Shown here in pieces: positions 1-12,257 of a stretch of 64,000 bases of DNA. Under the pieces are notes generated by a model. It did not search any database and was not told where the DNA came from. It worked only from the letters and a program-made list of their open reading frames with translations. The stretch is taken from positions 124,001 through 188,000 of the forward strand of contig LLEY01000095.1 in assembly GCA_001414485.1 (NCBI GenBank). The letters are read 5' to 3'. The stretch comes from Calycina herbarum (lineage: Eukaryota > Ascomycota > Leotiomycetes > Helotiales > Pezizellaceae). Every line of letters starts with the position of its first letter. Position 1 is the stretch's first letter. Made by a program: the position numbers and the translations under genes.

Positions 1-1354
1 GAGCTTCTTTTGCTATTAACCTAGTATTCTTTCAACTTGCTATTCTATAGTATCGTCTACTAATATTATAGGTAGTTGATTATTATCTATAATTTAACTA
101 GGCAGCGGGTCTATAGCTGCTAGCCTTAATAAGTCTATATTAAAGATATTATAGATACTAGGCGAGGTGTCTAGCTTATATATAGACAGGCTAATAACCT
201 TAATAACTATAAACTTAGCAGATCGAGTGTCTAGTTTCTTACTAGCCCTGTCTATCTATATATTCTATAAGCTTAAGTAAACCTTGTCTCCAACCTTATA
301 TATAAGAGCGGTATTCTGTAAACGATTTACTTAAGTCTCCTAGTCTTATTATACCCTTACTATTAATAATTATACCTATTCTATAATAGCCTTAATCTTT
401 ACTACTATTACTTCGCTCTTTTAAATTAGTGTTTTTGTGTTTATAGGTGCTACAACGTCTGTTAAGAGGTCGATAGTCTGTAATAGATAGCCGTAGCTAA
501 GTTAGAAGAGGCTTATACTCGTTGATATTAAATCCTATCTGTTAAAAGCTAGCTATACTACTAGCAGCTAGTCGGCCTAGTTATCTTAAGCTATATTAAT
601 CTACTGCTGTAGAAGCGTCTCGACTTTAGCATTTGCCTATTCCGTTAACTCGTTAGTTTGTAGATAGAAGGCTGTAGAGATCCGTCGTTTAATCCGTAAG
701 AAGTTACAAAGCGTCTTCTATGCTTGTCTAATGAATTACGGGCCCCTATTAGACACTATTACTCTTGGTAGTCTATATAAGCTATAGTATATAGTAATAA
801 ATAAGCGAGCAAATTCCTCTGATAATATAGTCGAGTTATAGGCTATAAGGAGCACCCCTTTACTTAAACGGTCTGTGAACACTGCTATTATATTAGAGCC
901 TTTACTTATAGGTAGTAGTCTAATAAAGTCGACAGAGATCTCCTGCTATTGCTGCTTAGGAATTAGTAAGGGACGAAGTAGGCCTTATTTATAATCTCTC
1001 TAGACCTTAGTACATCTACAAACTCTATAGTTATAGATAAACTACTTAACTATAGTCTATAGGTTTAGCTAGAAGAACTCTCTTAAGACTATTACAATTG
1101 TCCTGTTCTTGCCAGGATAGCCCGTAAGTGTAGAATTATAGAGTTCCTATATAATTACAGTCTATAGCGGCTTATAGTCAGGGACCCATAGTCTGCCCCT
1201 AAACCGTAAATCACTGTTCTTATTAACTAAGCAGTTAGAGACAGAGACTTTAACTAGAGAAGCGAGGTCTGCTGGAAACACTCTATCTCCTTAGTAGATA
1301 GTGTCTATAAGACGCCTAAAGTCCTTGTCCTGTACCTTTCCCTCTTCCCAGAGG
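1..1354 (-). mobile_element. Gypsy-A1 retrotransposon, 3' (integrase) part
   Basis: This segment aligns along its whole length with 37500-38850, the integrase end of copy A2, and continues without loss at 14606 once Gypsy-B1 is removed. On the minus strand the decayed integrase core can be read around 600-720, with a block matching HPQTNGLTEQANAKVET once stop codons are read as Gln/Trp. That is the Gypsy integrase region holding the last catalytic Glu. The 3' LTR lies outside the window. The frame is full of TAG/TAA codons at former CAG/CAA positions, so no protein is made. Confidence 0.85.
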
Positions 1355-1780
1355 TGTAACGAAACTCAAACGAACTAAACAAAGATGACTAAGTCTCGAA
1401 GGTTGGTATACAGGTAAGAAGTACAGATGCGCCGGGTTGTTCACTTGGAAGTGAACTCGTTACTTATATCAAAGATGTTAAACAAGATAATAAGATTGAT
1501 AACTAAAGTTAAGCACGAAGCTCCTATCTAATAGCAGACGTGCCAGTCCTATATAGAGTCTTCGTATTCCCTGGCCGCCATGGTCGACTCGTCGGCCATG
1601 TCGCTTACCTTCCTAGTCACGTGATTATAACCAACTTCTAATAGTGAGATCCTAGAATTCCTAAATGTTCTTCTATATTACAGATTCCCTCCTGTGTTAC
1701 CTTTCATTTCCTAGACGTTGTGCCTTGTCCTGTTAGAACGCTGTCTAGACTACTTATTACGTAAAACGTGATTCGTGATA
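1355..1780 (-). repeat. Gypsy-B1 3' LTR
   Basis: 426 bp, matching 14175-14600 and, inverted, 43330-43779. This copy keeps many ancestral C and G bases that are T or A in the other B1 LTR, so the two LTRs were mutated unequally. Confidence 0.93.
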
Positions 1781-1849
1781 CTATCCCCTTCTTAGACTAG
1801 CGTGTCCCTACGCTTAAGTACAGCCTAAGAAATATCGTCAAAGAGCTGT

Positions 1850-2429
1850 CGGCCCTTCCGGTTTTAACATAAATACTACTTATACTTCTGAACATAAATG
1901 CTAGATTGAACTTGTAAAGCGTATTAATAAATCTAGTAAAGAGATAGCTTCTTATACTTGATACGAACGTTCTAGACGAAGATGTGTAGCTATATCTTCA
2001 ACCTTAGAGGTTAATAAATGTTCTGAGTATATAAGGTAGAAGAAATCCTATAACGTTAAGTCGCGAAATCGAATGCCCTTACTTTCTAACTAGTCCTTGA
2101 TTAACTAGCAACGACGAAAATTAAGAGACGAAGAAGAACAGGCCTGGCAGTCCTAACAGGAAGCGGCTGCCAAGGTTCTTTGTTTACGAAAACTTTAGCA
2201 CCAACTCGACGAGCGAGAACAGCAGCTGATTCACTCTAGCCTGAATTCCATAGCTGAGCTAGAGGAGAAAGAGGAGGAAGAGAGAAAAGATAGGGAAAGA
2301 CAGAAGGAGAAGGAGCACAGGGAGGAAGAAGCTGCCAGGCTAGCCGCCCTTCCTACCTCCGACCCCGTCTTCGATCTAGCTCTCGACCCTGCTTTTCTAG
2401 AATCCTTTCCTTCTAACTACGAGATATAA
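1850..2429 (+). pseudogene. Antisense accessory ORF of Gypsy-B: Cys-rich plus coiled coil
   Basis: This frame lies between the 3' LTR and the integrase of B1, on the strand opposite to gag-pol. It shows a Cys-containing segment (about 1930-2080, several Cys apparently changed to Tyr) of the C-x2-C / C-x2-C zinc-cluster type. A long Glu/Arg/Lys-rich coiled coil follows (about 2230-2340), then a short tail ending in FPSNYEI before the TAA at 2427. It is much less mutated than the adjacent pol. A related frame sits in the same place in copy B2 (28261-28767), which argues that it belongs to the element. The function is unknown; the Cys motif plus coiled coil suggests nucleic-acid binding and self-association, which is inference. 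The start is not resolved. Confidence 0.6.
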
Positions 2430-5400
2430 GCAACCCTAGGTTTTAATAGTAGAACTCCTAAAGTTCTCTTAGGTAATAGTTAAGGTTGCTTTCTAGCTCT
2501 TAAGTGTTTTCTAAGTATAGGTAATCTAACTATTTAATTAAATACTTAATCTTACCTCTAATAATCTTATAGTTAAGAATCCTTTTAACTTTATATTCAG
2601 TGTTTGGATTAACTAGTTGAATTTCATAAATAGAGCTAGTAGTGCTCCTAGTAGTGCTAGTTTAAGTAGGGATATATAGAATACTAGGTAGATGTTTATT
2701 ATCCTTAGCAGCGCTAATTTATAATTTAAAAGTCCCTTAACTCGTTTAATTTTAAACAGTCTAAGTTTTTTATAATCTAGTTTATTACTTAGTCTTTTTA
2801 TATTAATGTTTTTCTATACTAAGTAGACTTTATCCCCCTCTTTTAACGTTAGCTCTTAACTACGTCGTTTATTATAGTAGTACGTGTTCCTCTTAATAAT
2901 AAACTACAAATCTTCTACAAGTTCCTTATATAACCCTTTAATTTTTAAGACCTAAATATAAGCAAGTTAGTTGTCGATAGTCGTAGATAGCGGTTCTCGG
3001 TATACTGATAATTTATACCTAAAGTTAGCGTAGAATGGTATAATAAGTATTATTTCTATTACTAAACTATTATAGGCAAACTATGCTAAGGGCAGCAGTT
3101 CTACCTAGTTATTTTACTAATAGTTTATATAACAACGAAGGTATGTTTCTACTACTTAGTTTATACGTTCGTTTCCTCTATTTATCTAAGAGTAGAAAGC
3201 TATAGAGAGCTTTCTTTTTATACTTAATCGCTCTATAAGAGCGATCTAAAATTTCAAGGTAAAGAGCTTGTCTCTATTCGAGAGTATTTCTTTAAGTAGT
3301 CTATATCTTAATACTACTTCTCTAAGGAATATAAATACTAATTCCTTAGCTATACTTAACTCTATATATACTATTAGAATTATATACTTTATAAGTTGTT
3401 CTATAATAACTAAGATCGCGTTATATTCAACTCCTATTATCAGATCCTTAGATTTTAGTAATTTAATAATAAAATCTATAGATATCGATTTCTAAGGTAT
3501 TTATAGTATTAGAGTAGTGTTTATCTATCTATAAGGAGCATAGTAGGAAGCCTTATTCTAGGTATAGATATTATATTCTACTATTACTTTCTTAACTATT
3601 ATAGATAATTAATCAACATAGTAGTATTATCTTATCCTTTAGAGAGTTTTATAAATTCCTTAGTAGTTATAAGCAGGCATAGTATAATATTCTTATATAA
3701 ACTCTTTAGTATATAAACTAGGAACTTATAGCTTTCCTTTTATATACTAGTTATATCTCTTATATATGTTCTAAATTTTATCTATCTAGATGTCGTTTAT
3801 TACTACTATCTCGTATATAGTAGGTACTAGGTCTCTATTTTCAAGAGTTTTTAAGATTGTAATCTTCTTATATTCTTTATTTCCCTCGTATCTAGGTTTC
3901 TAGCTAAGAGTATTAGCTTAAGCATTTAATATTCCCTTTATATATTAAATAATAATATCAAATCCTTCTAATATCTCTAACTATCTAGCTAATTATCTAG
4001 TCGTAAGTTCCTTAGTTATTATAAACGTCTTAAGATTCTTATAATTAGATAAAACTATAACTAGGTATTTTACTAGCTATAAATAAATTCTCTAGTGTTC
4101 TAAGGCTAATACTATAGTAAGTAATTCTTTATTAAAAATGCTATAGTTTTATTATACTAGGTTAAACGTTTTTAAATAATATATAATAGGTATAAGTTTT
4201 CTCTTATTATTTAGTTATAGGTGAATCGCACCTACTAATATATCTAAGACGTCTGTTTTAATCGTACTCGGTTTTTCTATATTAAAGTTATATAGAATAG
4301 GTTTTTTTATAAACCTTACTTTAATCTTTTAAAAAGCGTTCTTAGCCTGTTTATTCTAAATAAATTTAATAGCTTTCTTAACTAGTACTGTTATTAGTTT
4401 AGTAATCTTTATATAGTCTTAGATAAACAGACGATAAAAGTTTATAAATCTAAGGAAGGACTATATATCTTTTATATTCTCTAGTAATTTCTAGTTTAAG
4501 ATATCTTAGATCTTTACTAGATCTATTTCTATTTTTCCTAGGCTAAATACCTATCTTAGAAAAAGTGTCTAAGTTACTCTAAACTCGTATTTTAAGAGTT
4601 TTAACTAAGAGTTTACTTTTATAAGTTGTTATAAAACTTCTCTAATATATCTCTTATATTCTTCTTCTTTTTCTAAGAAGATTAGGATATTATCTAGGTA
4701 ATAAATTACTATTACCTCTAGAAGATTTCCTAAAATGTTATTATTTTATCTCTAATATATAGCTAGTATATTATAAAGTCTAAATAGTATAACTATATAT
4801 TCGTAAAGGCTCGATAGTAAGACAAATGCTGTCTTCTATTCGTCTCTGACTTTTATCTATATAAGTCTATAAGCGTTTTATTAATCTAGTTTCGTAAATC
4901 GTACTACCTTACCTAACTTATCTTATAAGTATTAGCTAGGTAGTAGCGGATAAGCGTCCTTAACTATAGCGTAATTTACTTCTTAGTAATCAATATATAC
5001 TCTCTTATCTAGGTCGTCTTTTTTCTTAATAATAAGTATATTTAAGGTAATTAGCGATTTAGATTTTCTAATATATCTCTTCTTAATACCTTCCTTTATA
5101 TAACTTTCTATTCTCTATAGACTTTTCTAGTTATATAACCGAAGCTTCTATTTTAAGAGGTGATAACTCTCTTTTAATTTAATCTTATAATCCTATAAGC
5201 AATGTTTTAGTAAGGCTCGTAAGTCTTCTAGGTTCTTAAACAAAGCCTTAAATTCTCTATACTATATAGGTATTTCGTTATTAGCTTTCTTACTAACCTG
5301 TGAAGAACCCTAGACAAGGTGTCCTAGTATATTAGAAGAGGTGGCGCTAACCTTGTTCTAGCTTTGAAGTTATAAATATAAACCTACGTATTTATATTAG

Positions 5401-5940
5401 CTAAACGTTATTGTTCTAGCCTTCTAATCGATGTCTAGATTATGTTCTTAAATCTATAGTATACTAAGTATTACTTCCTTACTTCCTATCTTAATAATAT
5501 TAAATTATATATCTAAGTAGTGTCTTTTAATATTGGTTTTTATTAGAATAGTTTACTAATTAATAATTCTATTTTAGTATATAATATCTGTTCTATTAAC
5601 TACTCCTAATCGGTATAGTTTTATTTCCTTAATTAGAACGTTTAGCTTTTCTAAAGCTATAGAAGAAATAAAGTTACCTATTACTCTTAAGTTAATTATA
5701 ACTTATAACTTTTTCCCTCTTATTTCTATAGTTACTACTAACTGTTTTTCTTCTAATATAGTATATATCTCTAGTTTTATATAATAAACTCTAAATATAT
5801 AGTCTCTTATATTCTTTTCCCTAACTGCTTTTATTCTAGACTAAGGAAAAAATACTACTCTGTCTTTATTAGACAAAGTTACTTCGTATGTCTAATAATA
5901 TTTTACCGTCTCTTTAGGTAAAGTTCTCTTAAACTGTTTC
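2430..5940 (-). pseudogene. Gypsy-B1 pol relic (protease, RT, integrase, chromodomain)
   Basis: On the minus strand the integrase with C-terminal chromodomain occupies about 2450-3900. It is homologous to the plus-strand copy at 27180-28240, for example the residues before KFWTALIERL. Reverse transcriptase occupies about 4000-5400, with a YLDD-type catalytic motif near 4690-4720 followed by the ILIF-EKEEE continuation typical of Gypsy RT. Protease should lie at the right end, next to the Copia insertion. Dozens of TAG/TAA codons at ancestral Gln and Trp positions make it non-functional. Plus-strand open frames in this stretch are antisense shadows. Confidence 0.85.
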
Positions 5941-6110
5941 TGTCGTTATATAGGTGAATGAGCCTCTGACTCATATCCATCCACGTGACTAGCACGCTAG
6001 TACCACGCTAGCACAAGCATAAATAGTCGTACTTTAAGTACCTAGAATAGTAACAGAGAATATAATACGTATATATAACTAGACAGATTTATAACCAAGT
6101 TATACTAACA
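5941..6110 (+). repeat. Copia 5' LTR
   Basis: 170 bp, differing from the 3' LTR at only a few positions, mostly C/T or G/A differences. A primer-binding-like TTGGTTATAAGC word appears only about 30 nt downstream instead of directly after the LTR. Confidence 0.9.
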
Positions 6111-6659
6111 CTGATTAGTGTCGCGCGTAGATTAGATTACTTGGTTATAAGCTCACTTATACTCACCATAGTTAAGTGTCTTTAGCTAACTGAACGTTGA
6201 GAGTAGTACTGTTATACGCCGTAGCCTACTACTACGTATAATCCTCTAACCTCGTTTAGATTTAATTATATAAGTATACTATCCTACGCTTCGCCCTAGG
6301 ATTTGTATAACGTATAACCTTTAAGACGAATCCACCTTGTATTAAGATTATAGACTTGGAATCGCTTATTACTTTAACTCCTTTATATTTACTTATAAAC
6401 TGAGTCTTATAGATTCACTTATATTAACTTGTTAAGTAAATCACCTATACCTCTAATTCACTAAAAAGAAGTAGAAGGAATCTAGTTACCTAAAACACTA
6501 CCTCGAACCTTTAAGAAAGTCGACTACTAGCTATCGTTTAAGCTATCTAACCTTTTATAGCGGGATTCCGTAAAGCATCCTAGGAAGCACGATTGTTAGA
6601 CTTTTCCTATCCCGATTACGTTTAGTACTAGGATTATACTACTATTAACACCTAACAAC

Positions 6660-8620
6660 ACTATAGCAACTAAAGGAACTGGAACAGAAGAAGGCTGTTA
6701 GAAGCCTGATTTAGAAACCGTAGACAGCAATACTCTTAACGCTTATGTACGAGATTATATAGACGAATACTAAGTAGGAAAGGAATGTAACACTGCTTTG
6801 TAGGAGGCTTTTTAAGAAGACTTTAAAGAATAGAACCTTAAACACTTTAAGATGATCATATTTACTTGATATACTAGCAGTCTTCGAAGAACCCTCTAAT
6901 TAAGAGGTGTATACGTAGAAGATCTTTATAGAAGAGAAAGCAGTAGAGTAGTATAGGCTTTATATAACACCTTAACAGAGGAGGAGAAGACGCTAATACC
7001 TTATAAGGAACTTAAGAAGATTAAGTCTAAGAGAGAGGTTCTATCTAAGGAATTAAGGTAGCACTTAAAGAATCCTTATAAGAATCCTCTGAATATTAAG
7101 GAATTTATTAACAAAGGAGATACTATTATACTATTACCTAGTAAGTTAAGAAAGATGAGTAAATCAGTCCTTCTAATAACACTATTAAAGTCTTCAAAGA
7201 CACTAGCAAAGAAGGCACCAGCAACTCTAGCTTCTAAGACAACATCTAAATCGACACTGTCTAAGACCCCTTCTAAGACCCCTTCTAAATCAAGTAATAA
7301 ATCAATAATAAAGAAGTTACTTTTAGAGGCACTTAAGAGAGCTAAGCAAGAAAAGAAGAAGGGTAAATCGTCAAAGTATAACCTAGAATCTTCTAACGAT
7401 TCTTCTTCTTCTTCTTCCTCTAAAAGCTCTTCTAACGAATCAGACTACAAGGATCCAGATGATAACAAAGAAGGCGATTTAGACGATAATAGAGATAATA
7501 GAAGTAATAGAGAAGACAGAGATGTTAATAAAAGACAAAAGGGGAAAGGAGATTAATACACTCTTAGAAACCTTATAAGAGTATATATATCTAACGATAT
7601 TAAGTTTAAAGGCTAGAGAGAGAATCTCGACCTTAAGCTAGCAGTGTTTATAGATAAATACCAGATGTATAGACTTCAAAAGAAGACGTATAAGAAGGCT
7701 TTTTCTATAATACTTAAAGGAGACGCCTAGGAATTTTATTATATAGAAGTTATTAATATTATCAATAAACTCACTTTTAAAGCACTTTATAACAAATTTA
7801 AGAAGCAATACCAGGACCTTAATTACATCTAGAACACCTTAATAGAATAGAACAATACTATACTTAAGGAATATAAGAGAAAGTATCTAGACAAGCCTAT
7901 TCTTAAGGTCTTTAAAAAGATGTATAGAAGACTATAACAGATTAAGCATAGACTTCTAAAACACATATATAAGGAAGAGGAATTCGCTAATAAGCTTCTT
8001 CTAGCTTGTTACAGATACGAAGAGGCATCTTACACGGTGTTAAAACTACTAAAGAAGCTAAAGCTTTCGCCTATAACCTATTCTATTAAATCAGCACTTG
8101 GTATATAGCAGAACCTACATCCAAAAGTAGAAGTATTTATAGCTGAAGACGACAAGGAAGATGACGATGCTAACGTAAATCTTATAGAACGAATATTATA
8201 AACGAATATAGGATCAAAAGAGAATAACTTCCGTAGAGGATTCCGTGGATCTGTAAATCGGTCTACGCTAAGTATGTTAAATACGAATACTCGACTAGCA
8301 AATGCCTTGCCCGATTTAAAGTGTAGAATATGTGCAAAACCTAATTATTAGTCTACGAATCACTCTAAGCCAAGTTAGGACAAATAGGAGAATAAGTGGA
8401 AGTCCGGATATACTAAGAGATATAGAAAGCTACTCCCTTGTTATAGATACGGATAGTATCTTATAGGATACGAAGGCACTAAGCCGGATAAGGATATATC
8501 TAAAGAGATTGCTATAATGATTCTTAAAGACGATATAGACGACATTATCGAGAATTACATTACTAAGTACGGAGAGATTATTATCTCAGAAGCTTAATAT
8601 ATTACAGATAACTTAACCAG
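6660..8620 (+). pseudogene. Copia gag relic
   Basis: A decayed plus-strand frame. It includes an intact 133-codon stretch (7155-7556) that is a Lys/Ser/Thr-rich, then Ser-run, then Asp/Asn/Glu-rich low-complexity linker. Downstream a CRICAKPN...H segment near 8320-8370 resembles the Gag zinc knuckle. The open stretch survives because it has few CAG, CAA or TGG codons, not because it is an independent gene. Capsid-like sequence around 7560-8100 carries several TAG codons. Confidence 0.7.
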
Positions 8621-8639
8621 CTCTGTATACGAACACGCT

Positions 8640-11600
8640 AGTAGTAGATTACTACCACTTCTATATAGGGAAATCTTAACTTCAGTTCCTAGTACTAAGA
8701 GATATTACTATAATAAGTTCTTTGGTATTATAATCGATACAGGAGCTGTAAAGAAGTCTACTATCGGTTACGACTAGTATCTTACATTTAATACTATCGA
8801 AAAGACCTCTATTTATAACAGCTAAAAGATTAATATCAAATTCGGCGTTGGAATAGGTACTTTAATCGGCTTAATATTCGTAGATACACCGATCGGTTTA
8901 ATCGAATTCTACGTACTATATACAGACACACTATTCCTACTTTACCTTAACAACATAGATACGCTAAGAGTTATATTTAATAACCTTAGCAACACCCTTG
9001 TAATAAGTAATAGACACGAAGTCTTAGTTGTACAACGATTTAGTTATTCTTTCATAATATAGGACAACACTTTGTCTACTATAATTCAAGAGTTTCCTTG
9101 TCTTTTAAGCGAGTAAGAGTTACGCCGTTTATATAAGCGATTCAGATATCTATCTATACTAAAATTACAGACACTTCTCAAGTATACCGGCTACGACGTT
9201 AATATCGACATTCTATAGCACCTTACAAAGTACTATAAGCTATACCAGAAGTACGGAAAGTCTCTAAGACGCTTTCGATTTACTTTATATAATAATGTCG
9301 TATTTAACTTTCAGATATACGTTAATATATTCTTTATAAACAAAGAAGTAGTTCTATATATTATAGACGAAGCTACTCGCTTTCAAGCTAGCAGATAGTT
9401 AAAGACTATGAAGGCAAAGCACGTCTAGGACAAGTTAAAGGAATGCTAGATAGACGTCTATTTAGGACCTCCGGATGTTATTACTACGGATGCCGGAACC
9501 AACTTCGTAAGCAAGGAATTCAACGAATACGTAAGAGCCGCGGAAAGTACAGTAGAAAGTATTCTAGTAGAAGCATACTAATCGGTCGGAATTGTCGAAC
9601 GATACTATAGACTAGTACGACGAGTATATCAAGTAATATACAAAGACTGTCTAGATCTTATAAAAGAGACAGCTCTTCAGATAGTATTTAAGGCTATTAA
9701 TAACACGGCTAGACCGAATAGATTAGTTCCTACTATACTAGTATTTAGAGCTTACCCTCGAATGACTTAATAGGACGCCCCTTCTTCTAATAATATTAGA
9801 CGAGCTAATATAGTTAAGCGAGCTTCTTAGGAAGTTGCGAAGTACTACGCTAAGAGACAAGTCAACGACGCCCTTAATACTCGTAATAGACCGTTAAATC
9901 ACCTGAAGGATACACCCCTTAGATTTGACATATAGGTCTAGAGAGAGATGCTAAATAAGAAGGGTAAATAGACAGGACTATATCAGCTTTTAAGCATCGA
10001 AAATAAGGATGTTATTATTATACTAAATAGTAGTATAAGATTCCGATCTATAGTAGTAAAGCCTCGATTTAGTGAAATTATCGAAGAGCTAGAGCTCTTA
10101 ATTCTAGAAACATTACAAAGTAATAGTTAAGACCAGGGTTAAGACTAGGATACCGATCTAGGAGAAAGACTTATAGAATTACTACTAAAGAGAGGACGTA
10201 GAAGACCTCGAAAGAAGCTAGCTAAAGAAGAAGAAGCTAAAGTATACGTTGTCGACATATATAGTATTCCTTAAGATTACTAGTAACTTGACGATTTTAG
10301 AGACTTTGATATCGAGATATTTATGTTAATCGATGATATAGTTTATATGAATTACGCTAATTCCTATAGACTAGAGATTAACAGATTAATCGAAAGAGAT
10401 GTAATAAAGTTTATTACTCTAGATAAGTTACTAGATAGCGTTAATCTTTTTAATTCACGATTTATCGACTAAGTTAAATTCCGTAGTATAGATAAAGCCT
10501 TCGAAAAGTTACGATTTATAGTATATATATAGAACGATTTAGCTAAGAAGATAGTACTTACTTAGTCGCCTACGATTCAACGTATAAGTATGAGAATTAT
10601 CCTTATTATCGCGGCTTTATATCTATATCTCAACCTTCTTTTATATAATATTATCTAAGTATATACTTAGTCTAAGAGTAAGCTATAACTACACCGTCGA
10701 AAGTTCGTACAACTACTAAAGGATATACTAGAATAGATTAGATTATTAATCGAGATATTACTACTATTATATAGTATTCCAGAAGCTGGATTATACTAGT
10801 TCGCTACTTACTATAAATTCCTTCTTAAATTCCTTAGAATAACCTAATTAACATTTAATCCTTGTCTACTATCAGTTAATAAAACTAGATACTTTAGGAT
10901 TATTAGATTATAAACTAATAATATACTTATCTTAAGAGATAGCACCTTTATTAAGGAAGAAGATGCTAAGAGAAAGGAAGCTAAGTTCGACGCTAAGGAA
11001 AGAGAAGAGCTTATAGTTAATTACACTTTGAAATTCAATAGAGGTATTATTATACGCTAGAAAAACAGATTAATACTTTTAACCCAGGATTACACTAAGG
11101 ACCTTAAGCTAGTAAGCACCGAATCGATTAAATTAAAGAGCTCTTGTAGAGATATATACTACAACGTTACTATAAGAGATTAATTCATTATACAGCGAGC
11201 TTAAGGAGCCTACCTTATAACTGTATCACAACCGGAAGCAGCCTTTATACTATCTTTTGCCGCCTAGTCGACTAATCCACTTCTAAAAGACGTTAAAGCT
11301 TTAAACAAGGTTCTACAGTAGCAAATAGAGAATGTAGAGCGTAGACTTAGGTTTATTACTTTAGATTATTCCTTGCTTAAGCTTATGCTTTTCGCTGATT
11401 TCTCCTTTACGAATAACGACGATTACACTTCCTAGATTAGATACGTAATTGTATTAGCCGACGCTGCTAATAATAGTAACATCGTCTATTAGTCCTCTAC
11501 TAAGTGTAAGAGAGTTACTAGAAGTATTCTAGCAGCTGAATTATACGCTTTAAGCAACGGTTTCGATATAGTAGGAGTTATTAAATCTACGATAGAATCG

Positions 11601-11890
11601 ATGCTTAAGATTAAGATTCCACTCGTCATTTACACCGACTCTAAGGGTGTTTACGAGTGTCTGGTAAAGCTTGGCACTACTAAGGAGAAGCGTTTAATAA
11701 TCGATATTATATGTCTAAGACAAGCCTATAAAAGGCGCGAGATATCGGAAGTTAAATAGATTAATAGAGACAGTAATCCTACAGACGCCATAACCAAAGC
11801 TACAGCTTATAATGCTTTAACCCGGCTAATTAATACGAATAAGATTACTGTTAAAGTCACGGAATAGGTTAAGAGAGACGAAGTAGTTGT
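8640..11890 (+). pseudogene. Copia pol relic (protease, integrase, RT, RNase H)
   Basis: Protease: an IIDTGA catalytic motif at about 8734-8751. Integrase: about 9060-9800, with an Asp-containing segment IITTDAGTNF near 9478-9510 and a V(E)RY-type segment near 9590-9610, as in fungal Copia integrases. RT: about 10450-11100, with DxTQAYTQSKSKL-like residues near 10640-10690. RNase H: about 11370-11860, with FADFSFTNN, AAELYALSNGFD and YTDSKGVYE blocks carrying the conserved acidic residues. Stops occur throughout, mainly TAG at former CAG. The order protease-integrase-RT-RNase H is diagnostic of Copia. Confidence 0.85.
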
Positions 11891-12087
11891 AGGGGATATT
11901 AACAACGGTAGTAGTAGTAGAAGTAAAGGGAATTTGTTACTAGAATAAGACGCTAGATAGAGCGCTCTTATTAGTCAAGGATACGAAGGGAGGATTTTGA
12001 TTAGTTGGATTATAGATAGATTAATATAACCGATTTAAGCACTACGCTCTCGTCACAGAGGACTACTACCTTTCAGGAAGTTGCCAG

Positions 12088-12257
12088 TGTCGTTATATAG
12101 GTGAATGAGCCTCTGACTCATATCTATCCACGTGACTAGCACGCTAGTACCACGCTAGCACAAGCATAAATAGTCGTACTTTGAGTACCTAGAATAGTAA
12201 CAGAGAATATAATACGTATATACAACTAGACAGATTTATAACCAAGTTATACTAATA
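12088..12257 (+). repeat. Copia 3' LTR
   Basis: 170-bp partner of 5941-6110. The nearest polypurine tract (GAAGGGAGGATTTT, about 11984-11997) ends roughly 90 nt upstream instead of abutting the LTR. Confidence 0.9.

Larger units (their letters stand above)
5941..12257 (+). mobile_element. Copia LTR retrotransposon, nested in Gypsy-B1
   Basis: Direct LTRs of 170 bp (5941-6110 and 12088-12257) start TGTCG and end TAACA/TAATA. GTTTC flanks both sides (5936-5940 and 12258-12262), a perfect 5-bp target-site duplication. Coding order on the plus strand is gag, protease, integrase, RT, RNase H, the Ty1/Copia order. It separates the gag (right) and pol (left) of Gypsy-B1, so it is the youngest of the three nested elements here. 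Stop codons from RIP-like change run through every domain. Confidence 0.93.

Noticed and set aside
3268..3495. 75-codon plus-strand open frame
   Set aside because: It is antisense to the Gypsy-B1 integrase; the same DNA read on the minus strand matches the integrase frame at 27353-27430.
7155..7556. Stand-alone Ser/Lys-rich gene
   Set aside because: It lies in frame within the Copia gag region and stays open because of its codon make-up; no independent start context or neighbour supports a separate gene.
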